A DNA stretch of 64,000 nucleotides, taken from positions 127,343 through 191,342 of the forward strand of contig CAMCVA010000002.1 of the NCBI GenBank assembly GCA_945879625.1, given 5' to 3'. A program made the position numbers and the translations under genes. Of this stretch, positions 9,001-17,464 are shown piece by piece; within the stretch, counting starts at the first letter, position 1, and every line of letters starts with the position of its first letter. This stretch comes from Flavobacterium psychrophilum. Lineage in GTDB: Bacteria; Bacteroidota; Bacteroidia; Flavobacteriales; Flavobacteriaceae. Below the pieces are notes generated by a model. The model had not been told where the DNA came from. It saw nothing but the letters and a program-made list of their open reading frames with translations, and did not search any database.

Positions 9001-9389
9001 GCTTGAATTTATACAACGAGTTAAGCGGTATAAAAGACGCAGAAGCGCTTTTGGCTTTTGAGCACAAACTCATTGATCGCTTTGGTCCCTTGCCTAAACA
9101 AGCGGTTTCCTTGTTGAGCAGCATGCGCATCAAGTGGATTGCCACCCAGTTGGGGATTGAAAAACTGGTGCTCAAACAAGGCAAAATGATCGGGTATTTT
9201 ATTGCCGATCAGCAAAGTGATTTTTATGCCTCGACAAAATTTCATCGGGTGTTGCAGTTGGTTCAGCAACAGGCCCAACATTGCAAACTCAAAGAAAAAC
9301 AAACTCCCAACGGCTTGCGCTTGTTGCTCACCTTTGAGCACGTAAAATCGATACGGGCGGCCTTGCAATACATGGAATTATTAGCCTAA
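6036..9389 (+). CDS. mfd: Transcription-repair coupling factor Mfd
   Basis: 1117 residues, the usual length. Mfd is a DNA translocase that pushes RNA polymerase off lesions and recruits UvrA. Visible parts in order: UvrB-like N-terminal module (to about 250, with EPGEFSVRGGIVDVFSF); RNA polymerase-interaction domain (from about 440, YVTHMDHGIGKFGGLQKI); helicase motor with Walker A GDVGFGKTE near 586-594, DEEQ box near 687, TATPIPRTL and the QMRGRVGRS motif VI; and a C-terminal UvrA-site-blocking domain (about 990-1090). The start is a TTG at 6036; no ATG occurs before the conserved N-terminal region. It probably shares a transcript with the lipoprotein gene 10 nt upstream. Confidence 0.97.
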   Translation: MSNPLINLYENSPKVAQLVAGIHPQARIQLSGLAGSSFSLVLQALFKKTTVPFLLVVNDKEEAAYYLNDLEQFLGADDVLFYPGSYRRPYQIEDTDNANVLLRAEVLNRIHSQRKPACIVTYPEALFEKVVTKKELDKNTLKVSVGDQLSIDFINEVLFEYEFKRVDFISEPGEFSVRGGIVDVFSFSNDHPYRIEFFGNEVDSIRSFDVETQLSIEKQKKISIIPNLENSFFQENRESFLNFISPSTTIILQDTELLVAKLDTLFAKSQTAYASLQSTIKRITPEKLFLQSADFLKKVLDFPVIEWTSNPFFACTQNIAFATQPQPSFNKQFDLLLNNLSDNHYKGFTNYLLCANTSQAKRFHDIFESLDEANHEDIRKHYQTLVFPLYQGFIDTEHQFTCYTDHQIFERYHKFSIKNGFSKKQTITLKELTSWAIGDYVTHMDHGIGKFGGLQKIQVEGKTQEAIKLVYADNDIVYVSIHSLHKISKYNGKDGAPPKIYKLGSGAWKALKQKTKARVKHIAFNLIQLYAKRRLEKGYQYAPDSYLQAELESSFIYEDTPDQLKATQDIKLDMESDRPMDRLVCGDVGFGKTEVAIRAAFKAVDNGKQVAILVPTTILAYQHFRTFTERLKDMPVSVDYVNRFRTAKQKTQTLQNLADGKLDIIIGTHQLVNKNVVFKNLGLLIVDEEQKFGVNVKDKLKTIAANIDTLTLTATPIPRTLQFSLMAARDLSVITTPPPNRYPIESSVVSFNEELIRDAISYEIQRNGQVFFIHNRIENIKEVAGMIQRLVPDAKVGVGHGQMEGSKLEELMLAYMNGEFDVLVATTIIESGLDVPNANTIFINNANNFGLSDLHQMRGRVGRSNKKAFCYFICPPYSAMTEDARKRIQALEQHSDLGSGFNIAMKDLEIRGAGDLLGGEQSGFINEIGFETYQKIMNEAIEELKENEFKDLYTSDEDLETKTYVKEMQLDTDFELLFPDDYINSITERLNLYNELSGIKDAEALLAFEHKLIDRFGPLPKQAVSLLSSMRIKWIATQLGIEKLVLKQGKMIGYFIADQQSDFYASTKFHRVLQLVQQQAQHCKLKEKQTPNGLRLLLTFEHVKSIRAALQYMELLA

Positions 9390-9392
9390 AAA

Positions 9393-9414
9393 AATCCAGC
9401 GGTTAGGCTGGATT
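9393..9414. terminator. Bidirectional terminator between mfd and the metalloprotease gene
   Basis: AATCCAGC/GCTGGATT stem with a GGTTAG loop, flanked by an A run on the left and a T-rich stretch on the right. It lies between two converging genes and can serve both strands. Confidence 0.8.
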
Positions 9415-9419
9415 CTTAT

Positions 9420-11579
9420 TTAGTATTTTACGATTTTAAAATGTACTTCTTGGCTTTCAAACTGCAGGCTAACCAAGTAGGTGCCTGATGCAAATCCAGA
9501 CAAATCCAGTTGATCTTCTAGGCTTGTTTTTGATTTTTGCATCAAAAGCTGGCCCATAACATCGGTTACCGTGAGCTGAGAAAAAGCAGTTTTAGATTGA
9601 ATACTAACCTTTCCTGATGTGGGGTTTGGTGCATAGGTAAAATCAATAAACGATTCAAATCCTGTGGCACCCAAATTGTTTAAACAGGCCACGGTTGCTT
9701 CATATCCGGGTGTAACGACGAAACCGTCGGAAGTAAATTTTAGTGTCAATGATCCATCAGCCGCAGTAGACTCAAAGGGGCCAGGAATGGTATTTCCAGT
9801 AAATCCGCCGTTGCTTAAATCGGGTGCTGAGGTGGAATTTCCATCATAGAGATACAAATAATCCCAGTCGAGTTCAAGGTCAAAAGAATTAAATGTAAGT
9901 TGAATTTTCTTGTTGGGTAAATTCGGGATTAATACGCGTACGTAGGTTTCAGAATCAGAATAATCAGCCTCAATGCCTCCTGTATCGGTAAGGGTTATCC
10001 CGTTGCAATAGTCGGTTCCGGTTGCGATAACCATTTGTCTGTTGGGCGCTTCTAGGCCAAAACCACACAAGGGACGCACCCGAATGCGGTAAAAGGTATT
10101 GGGTGATAAGTTGGTAAACGTATACGTAGTAGCAGAAACTGGAATCCAGTTGATATTTCCGGAAGTAAAAGTTGAGGCAGACACCTCCCAATTGGTTGTC
10201 GAATTATCTTCCCAAACTACCGTAGCAGAAGTATTGTCGGTATTGGTCACGGCAATAGAAGCCACGGTATTGATACACGTATTAATACAATCAGTACTCA
10301 AGCAGCCCGAACCATTTACCGTGCTTAGTATCAGCGCTGCAGGTTGCGGGCCAAATCCGTTGCTAAAACTAATGCCGGCATTGGTGAGATGGCAATAGCT
10401 CATAATGGTACCTTTTACTGCACTTGAGGGAATAGGTGCCTGAGGACAATCTCCTTCAGAATAGCCCGCTTGCTGGCCGCAGCCATCAATGGCGGTATCG
10501 TCGCCGTTCCAATAACATCCGTGCGTGTGAGGCGAGCCCAGTAAATGTCCAAATTCATGCGAAATTACTTGTATGGTCCATGAGTAGGCTGGAACTGAAC
10601 CAAAACTTGTAGTAACATCCGAATAACTGAAATTATCTTGCGAGCAAAGCCCATTAATGGTAACAGCTACTCCACCTAATCCACCCGGATCAATTCCCAC
10701 CAATTGGCTTACATCGCCGTCAAATACGGGACGTACTTCATTAAATTTAAACAAGTAATCTGATGATGATGTTCCGATGCCATCGTAGGGATCTTGTGTG
10801 GTCCAAATAAATATATTTTTGATGGCGATGCTAATGCCGTCATTGGCATACAAGGTTTGTACATTGTTAAACACTGAAGTCATCCAATTGGTTGTTGTGG
10901 TCGTATTGTTGTTGTTGGCTTCATACAAATCGAAATCAATCTCAAAGTAAATGGTTACACAACGCGCACTAGCGGGTTGTGCGGTTTCGATAGCGGAAGA
11001 TTTAACTGTTGCCGATTCCTTGGCTGCACAAGCAAAATCATTCAGTATTTTTAAATCACTGTCAGAATATACGATATACGTGTCGCTGTTTTCTAATTTT
11101 CCTACAACCACGTTGCCCAATTCATTGCTCGAAATAATTCCGTTAATTTCATTGGCAAAAAAGTTGAATGAAACCAACGAATTTGGGTTGTTTTTGATTG
11201 CGCCTCGGTAGTAAAGGCCCGGCGTATAGGCGATATATTTTTGGGTGTCTGAATCCAAATGAAACCCTTCGGCAAAAGGATTTACTTGATACAATTGCAC
11301 CGTGATGAGTTCGTTTTGATACGGAATAGTGAGCTCAATAAACGCTCTTTTTTGAGCAAGGATAGCCGCCACTCCCGAAGTGTTTAAACTCGCATAATTT
11401 GCTTTTTCAACCACAGCATTAACTAAAGTTGATGGAGAATAAGCACTAGATTCTAAAACAGAAAATGGGGTAAAAATAGTATTTGAAGCATTCAACTGTT
11501 TGATTTTTTTGGCGATTTCTTGTTGCGAAAAGCCGGCAAAACCAATAAGAGTTACCAAAATTAGGAGGTAATTTTTCAT
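9420..11579 (-). CDS. Secreted zinc metalloprotease with Fn3, CUB-like and T9SS sorting domains
   Basis: 719 residues. An N-terminal Sec signal (MKNYLLILVTLIGFAGFSQQ) is followed by a propeptide-like region. A metzincin catalytic domain carries the zinc motif HEFGHLLGSPH near residues 341-351 and a Met-turn (IMSYCH) about 50 residues later, as in reprolysin/adamalysin-like families. Next come a fibronectin-III-like module (SIAVTNTDNTSATVVWED to FYRIRVRP), a CUB-like beta domain (around 525-630, with FNSFDLELDWDYLYLYDG) and a C-terminal sorting domain (FTYAPNPTSGKVSI to SGTYLVSL). The tail directs export by the type IX system, after which it is normally cleaved. The substrate is unknown; host or environmental protein degradation is the likely role. 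Confidence 0.9.
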   Translation of the reverse strand: MKNYLLILVTLIGFAGFSQQEIAKKIKQLNASNTIFTPFSVLESSAYSPSTLVNAVVEKANYASLNTSGVAAILAQKRAFIELTIPYQNELITVQLYQVNPFAEGFHLDSDTQKYIAYTPGLYYRGAIKNNPNSLVSFNFFANEINGIISSNELGNVVVGKLENSDTYIVYSDSDLKILNDFACAAKESATVKSSAIETAQPASARCVTIYFEIDFDLYEANNNNTTTTTNWMTSVFNNVQTLYANDGISIAIKNIFIWTTQDPYDGIGTSSSDYLFKFNEVRPVFDGDVSQLVGIDPGGLGGVAVTINGLCSQDNFSYSDVTTSFGSVPAYSWTIQVISHEFGHLLGSPHTHGCYWNGDDTAIDGCGQQAGYSEGDCPQAPIPSSAVKGTIMSYCHLTNAGISFSNGFGPQPAALILSTVNGSGCLSTDCINTCINTVASIAVTNTDNTSATVVWEDNSTTNWEVSASTFTSGNINWIPVSATTYTFTNLSPNTFYRIRVRPLCGFGLEAPNRQMVIATGTDYCNGITLTDTGGIEADYSDSETYVRVLIPNLPNKKIQLTFNSFDLELDWDYLYLYDGNSTSAPDLSNGGFTGNTIPGPFESTAADGSLTLKFTSDGFVVTPGYEATVACLNNLGATGFESFIDFTYAPNPTSGKVSIQSKTAFSQLTVTDVMGQLLMQKSKTSLEDQLDLSGFASGTYLVSLQFESQEVHFKIVKY

Positions 11580-11604
11580 AGCGAAAGAGGTTAAGTAATG
11601 GGTT

Positions 11605-11612
11605 CAAATATA
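11605..11612 (-). promoter_or_regulatory. -7 box (TATATTTG) of the metalloprotease gene
   Basis: Exact TAnnTTTG match on the minus strand, 25 nt before the start. It suggests transcription independent of the yraN-like gene upstream. Confidence 0.45.
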
Positions 11613-11648
11613 GGAATTAAAAGTACATTTATGGAGTCAGTCACCAAC

Positions 11649-12023
11649 TCAAAAATGATAAAATGCATTTTCAAGATGTTCTAAACTAGGTTTTTCCTTA
11701 GAATTTCCTGGCCGAGGAAGGGTGACGGCAATGATGTCAAATCGCACCTCTACATCCAGATTTTGTTGTTCTACATAGGCCGAAACAGCCTTAACCAACA
11801 GCTGAATTTTCTTTGGCGTGACAAAATCTTGCGGATCTCCAAAGTGTGCGGAGGTTCTAGTTTTTACCTCAATAACCGCTAAGATCGTGTCTTTTTGCGC
11901 CAAGATATCCACTTCGGCTTTTTGAAAAGTCCAGTTGGTGTGCAAAATGGAATAGCCTTTTTGGAGCAGTAGATCTACCGCCAATTCTTCACCGAGTTTG
12001 CCCAAATCATTGTGTGCGGCCAT
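11649..12023 (-). CDS. YraN family (UPF0102) nuclease-like protein
   Basis: 124 residues, the normal length. The core resembles restriction-endonuclease-fold proteins: GKLGEELAVDLLLQKGY, then the acidic KAEVDILAQKD and the VIEVKTRTS motif, which together form a D-ExK type active site. The family is near-universal in bacteria and is often placed next to genes for DNA processing or cell-wall functions; its biochemical role is not settled. The start codon overlaps the stop of the LD-carboxypeptidase gene (TAATG), so translation is probably coupled. Confidence 0.85.
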   Translation of the reverse strand: MAAHNDLGKLGEELAVDLLLQKGYSILHTNWTFQKAEVDILAQKDTILAVIEVKTRTSAHFGDPQDFVTPKKIQLLVKAVSAYVEQQNLDVEVRFDIIAVTLPRPGNSKEKPSLEHLENAFYHF

Positions 12024-12919
12024 TAGTCAATAACCAATTTTGTTCCTGCTGCATCCACGTGTAAATGCGCCATTTTTCCAAAAGGCAAAGCGCGATTGTC
12101 AGCGATATGTCCCGCCGGAAAATGATAGGCAATTGGAATGTTCAACGGACTCAAATGATCGGCCAAAATTTCATAGGCCGATTTCCCCCAAGGAATTTCG
12201 TTGTCGTGCATTTGGCTGAAAGTGCCTACAATAACACCGCTAAGTTGAGCAAACAAACCACTGCGTTTCAAGCCCATACACATGCGGTCTAGGTGGTATA
12301 AATATTCGTCTAAGTCTTCTATAAACAATATTTTGCTGTCGCCATCAAGCTGAGAGGCAGAGCCCATCAAGCTGTATAAAATGGACAAATTTCCACCAAT
12401 CAATTCACCCGTTGCTGTCCCCAATTGATTCTCGGGTTGATAAGGCAATTCGTACCGCAACGGCTCATCAAATAAAATTTTACGGAGGGATTCGATGGCT
12501 TCAGCAGTTGCTTTTTCTACATTCACCGGCATTAACCCATGAATAGAGGCAAAACCGAGTCCTTGTAAATGCGCATGCAAAACCGTCACATCACTAAACC
12601 CAATAATCCATTTGGGCTGTTTGGCCAACACGCTAAAATCAACTAAATCAATCATGCGCACAGTGCCGTAGCCGCCGCGTACACACCAGATTGCTTTTAC
12701 TTCAGCGTTGTCCAATTGCTGTTGAAAATCAGCGGCGCGTTGGGCATCGGTGCCTGCCAATTGGTGATTGTCGAGTCCGATGGTTTGACCAAGAAGCACT
12801 TGTAAACCCCAGGACTCAAGTAAGTCAATGGCCGGCTGTAAATTGGGCAAAATATTTTTGCGTGCGGTAGCTACTAGGGCTACCGTATCTCCTTTGCGTA
12901 ATGCTTGTGCGTATTTCAT
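12023..12919 (-). CDS. LD-carboxypeptidase (peptidase family S66)
   Basis: 298 residues. These enzymes remove the terminal D-alanine from muramoyl tetrapeptides during peptidoglycan recycling. Landmarks are VALVATARK at the N-terminus, the VRGGYGTVRMIDLVDF segment, the nucleophile serine in IGFSDVTVLHA, the GGNLSIL turn and the FIEDLDEYLYHLDRM segment that supplies the catalytic Glu. A His near the end (YHFPAGHIADNRALPFG) completes the Ser-Glu-His triad. No signal peptide, so it is cytoplasmic as expected for recycling. It is the first gene of a two-gene unit with the YraN-like gene. Confidence 0.9.
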   Translation of the reverse strand: MKYAQALRKGDTVALVATARKNILPNLQPAIDLLESWGLQVLLGQTIGLDNHQLAGTDAQRAADFQQQLDNAEVKAIWCVRGGYGTVRMIDLVDFSVLAKQPKWIIGFSDVTVLHAHLQGLGFASIHGLMPVNVEKATAEAIESLRKILFDEPLRYELPYQPENQLGTATGELIGGNLSILYSLMGSASQLDGDSKILFIEDLDEYLYHLDRMCMGLKRSGLFAQLSGVIVGTFSQMHDNEIPWGKSAYEILADHLSPLNIPIAYHFPAGHIADNRALPFGKMAHLHVDAAGTKLVID

Positions 12920-12938
12920 GATTTTGAACTTTGATGGA

Positions 12939-12946
12939 CAAAGATA
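12939..12946 (-). promoter_or_regulatory. -7 box (TATCTTTG) of the LD-carboxypeptidase gene
   Basis: Exact TAnnTTTG match on the minus strand, 19 nt before the start codon. Confidence 0.45.
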
Positions 12947-13042
12947 TAAAAACCTTTGTGCGCTGGTTTACTGCGGTAAAATCAGCTGATTAATTCCCTG
13001 TTTTTTCAAACTAAATGAGCCTGAACTCTCAATTCTATTGCT

Positions 13043-13050
13043 TATTTTTG
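13043..13050 (+). promoter_or_regulatory. -7 box (TATTTTTG) of metG
   Basis: Exact TAnnTTTG match 38 nt before the ATG at 13089. It lies inside a longer open frame that begins at 13038, supporting the downstream start. Confidence 0.45.
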
Positions 13051-13088
13051 CGAGGCAATCGGAATTTTGCCTTTTTAATCCAACACCT

Positions 13089-15143
13089 ATGTTAGCACAT
13101 CCTAAACGCTATACGATTACCGCTGCTTTACCGTATACCAACGGACCCATTCACATTGGGCATTTGGCCGGCGTGTATGTTCCTTCTGATATCTATGCGC
13201 GTTATCAGCGTTTACAACACCAAGATGTTGCCTTTATTTGTGGCAGTGACGAACATGGGGTAGCTATCTCAATGAAGGCCAAAAAAGAGGGGGTCACTCC
13301 TCAGGAAGTAATAGACAAATACGACGGAATCATTCGCCAATCGTTTATTGATTTTGGCATATCATTTGACAATTATTCCCGCACATCAGCTCAAATTCAC
13401 CACGAAACAGCTTCGGCCTTTTTCAAAAAATTATACGATCAAAGTGATTTTATCGAAGAAGTGACCGAACAATTGTATGACGCCAAAGCCAATCAATTTT
13501 TGGCCGATCGCTTTGTTACCGGTACTTGTCCAAAATGCAGCAACGAAGAAGCCTACGGCGATCAGTGCGAAAAATGTGGATCCACGCTAAACGCCACCGA
13601 CTTAATCAATCCAAAATCCACCATCACCGGGGAAATACCCATTTTAAAATCTACCAAACATTGGTTCTTGCCATTGGACCGCTACGAAGCTTTTTTGAAA
13701 GAGTGGATCCTAGTTGGCCACCAAAAAGACTGGAAAACCAATGTGTTAGGCCAAGTAAAATCTTGGATTGACGACGGTTTGAAACCCCGTGCGGTAACCC
13801 GAGATTTAGATTGGGGAATCGATGTTCCTGTTGAAGGCGCCCAAGGCAAAAAATTGTATGTATGGTTTGATGCACCCATTGGCTATATCTCCGCTACTAA
13901 AGAGTGGGCCGCTCGCGAAGGCAAAGAATGGGAACCCTATTGGAAATCGGCCGACACCAAATTAGTCCACTTCATTGGCAAAGACAATATAGTTTTTCAT
14001 TGCATTATTTTCCCTGCTATGCTCAAAGCCGAAGGCAGTTTCATCCTGCCCGATAATGTTCCGGCCAATGAATTCCTGAATTTAGAAGGGAACAAATTGT
14101 CTACCTCCAAAAACTGGGCGGTATGGTTGCACGAATACCTACAAGATTTTCCGAATCAACAAGATGTGTTGCGCTATGCCTTAACCGCCAATGCCCCCGA
14201 AACCAAAGACAACGACTTTACTTGGAAAGATTTTCAAGCGCGAAACAACAACGAATTGGCTGCTATTTTTGGCAACTTCATAAACAGAGTGATGGTACTC
14301 ACCCAAAAATACTACGAAGGAGTAGTCCCAACGCCCATCGATTTTTCTGATATTGACCTTCAGGTGCTTTCTGAATTGCGCGCCTATCCTGCCGTGATTT
14401 CGAGCTCTATTGAGCGCTACCGTTTTCGAGAAGCCCAAGGTGAAATGATGCAAGTGGCTCGATTAGGCAATAAATACTTAGCCGACGAAGAACCTTGGAA
14501 AGTTATCAAAAGCAATCCCGAACGCGTCAAAACGCAGATGTATGTCGCCTTGCAAATTGCGGCAGCCCTGCAAGTGTTGTGCGAACCTTTTTTGCCATTT
14601 ACCGCTCAAAAATTAGCCCACATCTTAAACTGGAAAAGTCTCGATTGGAGCGCAGTAAGTCAAGAGGGAGCACTTCTTCCTGCTGGCCACACCATAGGCG
14701 ATCCCGAAATTTTGTTTCAACAAATTGAAGACGCCGCCATACAACAGCAAATCGATAAATTAGAAGCAAGCAAAGTGGCCAATGCCGCCGAAAACAAAAC
14801 GCTTACACCCCAAAAAGAGGCGGTGCAGTTTGACGATTTTGCTAAAATGGACCTGCGTGTTGGTACTATTTTGTCCGCCGAGAAAATGCCCAAAGCCAAT
14901 AAATTACTGGTATTAACTGTTGACACCGGACTAGACCAACGCACTATCGTTTCGGGTATTGCCGAGCATTTTTCGCCCGAAGAAGTAGTAGGCCAAAAAG
15001 TGACTGTTTTGGTAAATTTGGCCCCTAGAAATCTTCGCGGTTTAGAAAGCCAAGGGATGATACTAATGACAACAAATGCAGAAGGCAAATTGGTTTTTGT
15101 ACAACCTGCTGCTGAAGCACCGAACGGGGAAACAATAAATTAG
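13089..15143 (+). CDS. metG: Methionyl-tRNA synthetase
   Basis: 684 residues from the ATG at 13089; an upstream TTG (13038) would add 17 residues with no family counterpart and would start before the promoter box. It charges tRNA-Met with methionine. The class I HIGH motif is exact at residues 22-25, and the KMSKS loop is present as KLSTSK near 336-341. A zinc knuckle with two CxxC pairs (CPKC and CEKC) lies near 147-165. A C-terminal Trbp111/EMAP-II-like tRNA-binding domain (about 575-684, [14 protein letters not shown] to [11 protein letters not shown]) is fused, as in many Bacteroidota. All expected modules are present. Confidence 0.97.
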   Translation: MLAHPKRYTITAALPYTNGPIHIGHLAGVYVPSDIYARYQRLQHQDVAFICGSDEHGVAISMKAKKEGVTPQEVIDKYDGIIRQSFIDFGISFDNYSRTSAQIHHETASAFFKKLYDQSDFIEEVTEQLYDAKANQFLADRFVTGTCPKCSNEEAYGDQCEKCGSTLNATDLINPKSTITGEIPILKSTKHWFLPLDRYEAFLKEWILVGHQKDWKTNVLGQVKSWIDDGLKPRAVTRDLDWGIDVPVEGAQGKKLYVWFDAPIGYISATKEWAAREGKEWEPYWKSADTKLVHFIGKDNIVFHCIIFPAMLKAEGSFILPDNVPANEFLNLEGNKLSTSKNWAVWLHEYLQDFPNQQDVLRYALTANAPETKDNDFTWKDFQARNNNELAAIFGNFINRVMVLTQKYYEGVVPTPIDFSDIDLQVLSELRAYPAVISSSIERYRFREAQGEMMQVARLGNKYLADEEPWKVIKSNPERVKTQMYVALQIAAALQVLCEPFLPFTAQKLAHILNWKSLDWSAVSQEGALLPAGHTIGDPEILFQQIEDAAIQQQIDKLEASKVANAAENKTLTPQKEAVQFDDFAKMDLRVGTILSAEKMPKANKLLVLTVDTGLDQRTIVSGIAEHFSPEEVVGQKVTVLVNLAPRNLRGLESQGMILMTTNAEGKLVFVQPAAEAPNGETIN

Positions 15144-15203
15144 TTTGATTTTTAACCGTGCTTAGGTTTATACAAGGAAGGAAATAATCTTCAAAACACT
15201 CCC

Positions 15204-15893
15204 ATGGATCTAAAAGTAATAGCCTTTGATGCCGACGATACCCTATTTGTAAACGAACCCTATTTTCAACAAAGCGAACAGGCGTTTTGTGATTTGCTAG
15301 GGGATTATTTGCCCAGACACGAATTAGAAAAAGAACTTTTTCGTGTTGAAATGCAAAATTTAGCGGAATACGGTTATGGTATAAAAGGCTTTGTACTTTC
15401 GATGATTGAAACGGCTTATTTAGTTTCTGACCACACTATTCCGTCTTCTACCATTGCTAAGATTATTACTCTAGGCAAAGAAATGCTCCACCAACCCATT
15501 GAACTTATCGCTGGCGTGGAAGAAACGTTGCAAGCACTTCAAGGCAAATACAAATTAATAGTAGCCACCAAAGGCGATCTCAAAGACCAACAACGCAAAT
15601 TACACGACTCGGGGTTAGGCGTTTATTTTCATCATATTGAAGTGATGGCCGACAAACAAGTGCTCAATTACCAAAAACTGCTCACCCGATTAGAGGTTGA
15701 ACCCGCCCATTTCATGATGATAGGCAACTCGCTCAAATCAGATGTAATACCGGTTTTGGAACTTGGTGGTTATGGCGTTCATGTGCCATTTCACACAACC
15801 TGGGAACATGAAAAGGTAAGCCATCAAGTGGTACACCCTCAGTTTACAGCTATCGAAAAACTCTCCGATTTACTGACACTATTGCCCTACTAA
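15204..15893 (+). CDS. HAD-superfamily hydrolase
   Basis: 229 residues. The haloacid-dehalogenase core is clear: motif I DADDT at about residues 9-13 (nucleophile and acid/base Asp), motif II VATKG (Thr), a Lys before motif III, and motif III GNSLKSDV. A helical cap of roughly 80 residues follows motif I, placing it with small phosphatases of the Gph/YjjG type. The substrate cannot be read from sequence. It lies 60 nt after metG and its stop overlaps the next start (TAATG), so it is translationally coupled to the acetyltransferase-like gene. Confidence 0.85.
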   Translation: MDLKVIAFDADDTLFVNEPYFQQSEQAFCDLLGDYLPRHELEKELFRVEMQNLAEYGYGIKGFVLSMIETAYLVSDHTIPSSTIAKIITLGKEMLHQPIELIAGVEETLQALQGKYKLIVATKGDLKDQQRKLHDSGLGVYFHHIEVMADKQVLNYQKLLTRLEVEPAHFMMIGNSLKSDVIPVLELGGYGVHVPFHTTWEHEKVSHQVVHPQFTAIEKLSDLLTLLPY

Positions 15894-16522
15894 TGAAACA
15901 AAAAGTAGACCTGTCGAATTGGAATCGAAAAGAACACTTCCAGTTTTTTAACAGCTTTGAAGAGCCATATTTCGGCATTACAGTCCAATTGGATTGTGAA
16001 AACGCCTACCATAAGGCTAAATCACTTGACGTTCCTTTCTCCACCTATTACCTACATAAAACTTTAGTAGCAGTAAACGAAAACAAAGCACTTCGTCTTC
16101 GAATTGAAGGCAAGGAGGTATATGAGTTTTCGGAAATTCACGGCTCCTCGACTGTAATGCGAGCAGATCACACCTTTGGTTTCTCGTTAATTGCATACCA
16201 CGCGGATATTAGGGTCTTTGCTCAACATGCCGCCAATGAAATTGAACGAGTGAAACAAACAACAGGCTTATTTACCCGAGAATTTTCACCCAACGTAATC
16301 CATTTCTCAGCCCTGCCTTGGTTAGCTTTTACTGCCATATCGCACGCCCGAAGTTTTACACTACCAGACAGCTGCCCAAAAATGTCTTTTGGAAAAATGA
16401 CAACAACTGCGCTAGGCAAGCGAAGTATTCCCTTTTCTGTTCATGTGCACCACGCCCTTGTGGATGGCTATGATGTGGGTGTTTTTGTAAATAGGCTTCA
16501 GGATTTATTAAACGAAAACTAA
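15893..16522 (+). CDS. Chloramphenicol-acetyltransferase-like protein
   Basis: 209 residues, close to the roughly 215 of type A CAT trimers. The catalytic signature HHALVDGYDVG is intact near residues 181-191. WNRKEHFQFF near the N-terminus, YYLHKTLVAVNE, and FTREFSPNVIHFSALPWLAFTAISHA are also CAT-like. True CAT transfers acetyl from acetyl-CoA to chloramphenicol. Chromosomal relatives in Flavobacterium are common and often of unproven resistance activity, so I call it CAT-like. The setting, an operon with a HAD hydrolase and metG, is not that of a mobile resistance gene. Confidence 0.8.
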   Translation: MKQKVDLSNWNRKEHFQFFNSFEEPYFGITVQLDCENAYHKAKSLDVPFSTYYLHKTLVAVNENKALRLRIEGKEVYEFSEIHGSSTVMRADHTFGFSLIAYHADIRVFAQHAANEIERVKQTTGLFTREFSPNVIHFSALPWLAFTAISHARSFTLPDSCPKMSFGKMTTTALGKRSIPFSVHVHHALVDGYDVGVFVNRLQDLLNEN

Positions 16523-16554
16523 CACCAAGGTGTCAAGAAGCGGCAAATAGCCGC
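16522..16554. other. Two adjacent short hairpins between converging genes
   Basis: ACACC/GGTGT (16522-16533) and GCGGC/GCCGC (16540-16554) are perfect 5-bp stems with small loops. They may end transcription of the CAT-like gene, but there is no T run. Confidence 0.35.
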
Positions 16555-16569
16555 CTCTCGAACATTGGC

Positions 16570-16896
16570 TTACAGCAAACAAACCTCTCCGACTAGAATT
16601 TCAGTGATGAATTTCTTGTCACCATTCTTATCTTCATAGGATCGGTGGGTGAGTTTTCCGTCTACGGCGATTTCTTTTCCTTTGGTTACATATTTTTCAA
16701 GGATTTCGGCCGTTTTCCCCCAGGCTGTAATGCGATGCCATTCGGTTTGCTCTACTTTGTCGCCGTTGTCCTTATAATAGACTTCGTTGGTGGCTAGGGT
16801 CAAGGCGGCTACCTTTTTCCCGCTTTCTAATGTTTTTACTTCCGGATCGCTTCCTGCGTTTCCGATTAGCTGTACTCTGTTTCGTAAATTACTCAT
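16570..16896 (-). CDS. ssb: Single-stranded DNA-binding protein, short form
   Basis: 108 residues forming one complete OB fold: NRVQLIGNAGSDPEVKTLESG at the start, then KVAALTLATNE, TEWHRITAWGKTAEI and the KGKEIAVDGKLTHRSYEDKNG block. The chain stops right after the last strand (LVGEVCLL). It therefore lacks the Gly/Pro-rich linker and the acidic DDDIPF-type tail by which main SSBs recruit repair proteins. It is either a secondary SSB or a natural tail-less form; the genome's main ssb should be elsewhere. The gene is monocistronic and divergent from the zinc-ribbon gene. Confidence 0.85.
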   Translation of the reverse strand: MSNLRNRVQLIGNAGSDPEVKTLESGKKVAALTLATNEVYYKDNGDKVEQTEWHRITAWGKTAEILEKYVTKGKEIAVDGKLTHRSYEDKNGDKKFITEILVGEVCLL

Positions 16897-17023
16897 GGCG
16901 TTTAAAAAAATTAAAGGGTTATAGATTGTTTTGTTGGTCGATCAACAAGGCAAAATTGGGAAGTTTAAAATCATGAAAGCTAAATGTATTCGTTTGCTTT
17001 CGACTGTATTTGTTTGTAATCGG

Positions 17024-17050
17024 TTGTAATTGAAAAAAATAGTACATTTG
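17024..17050 (+). promoter_or_regulatory. Promoter (TTG-N16-TACATTTG) of the zinc-ribbon/M28/SDR operon
   Basis: The -33 TTG is at 17024-17026 and the -7 TACATTTG at 17043-17050. The spacing is one base under the usual 17-19. The leader to the first ATG is about 55 nt. Confidence 0.5.
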
Positions 17051-17110
17051 GTTAGCTTTGGGAGTTGACCCTGAGCGTTATATATACACGCCAAATTAAA
17101 TTTACACGCC

Positions 17111-17464
17111 ATGAAAAATTGTTTAGAATGCCACGACAAGTTACTGGGTCGTGAAGACAAAAAATTTTGCTGCGACGGTTGCCGCAGCGCTTTTAACAAC
17201 CGAAAAAACAAAGACAGCACCAATTTAATGCGCAACATCAACTATGTGTTGCGAAAAAATTACCGGATTTTATCGGAGTTAAATCCCGAATCAAAAGCCA
17301 AAACAACACGAAAAAAACTAATCAATAGCGGATTTGATTTCACCTATTTCACTCACATCCTTCAGACCAAAACAGGCAATACCTATTGTTTTTTATATTC
17401 TCAAGGCTATTTGTGTTTGGAAAATGATTTGATTTTATTGGTTAAAAAAGAGGGGTTTTTATGA
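17111..17464 (+). CDS. Small zinc-ribbon protein, unknown function
   Basis: 117 residues. The N-terminus carries a Cys4 zinc-ribbon (CLECHDKLLG then FCCDGCRSAFNN), similar to DUF2116-type ribbons. A basic helical middle follows (LMRNINYVLRKNYRILSEL), and then a beta-rich end (DFTYFTHILQTKTGNTYCFLYSQGYL). The basic ribbon plus helix suggests nucleic-acid binding, which is inference only. Its last four bases overlap the start of the M28 peptidase gene (ATGA), implying coupled translation. I recognise similar small proteins in Flavobacterium but no assigned role. Confidence 0.75.
   Translation: MKNCLECHDKLLGREDKKFCCDGCRSAFNNRKNKDSTNLMRNINYVLRKNYRILSELNPESKAKTTRKKLINSGFDFTYFTHILQTKTGNTYCFLYSQGYLCLENDLILLVKKEGFL

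Noticed and set aside
13038..13088. Upstream TTG start for metG
   Set aside because: It would add 17 residues without family support and begin before the TATTTTTG promoter box.
15893..16522. Acquired chloramphenicol-resistance gene
   Set aside because: No mobile element, integron or resistance neighbours; codon use looks like the surrounding genes.
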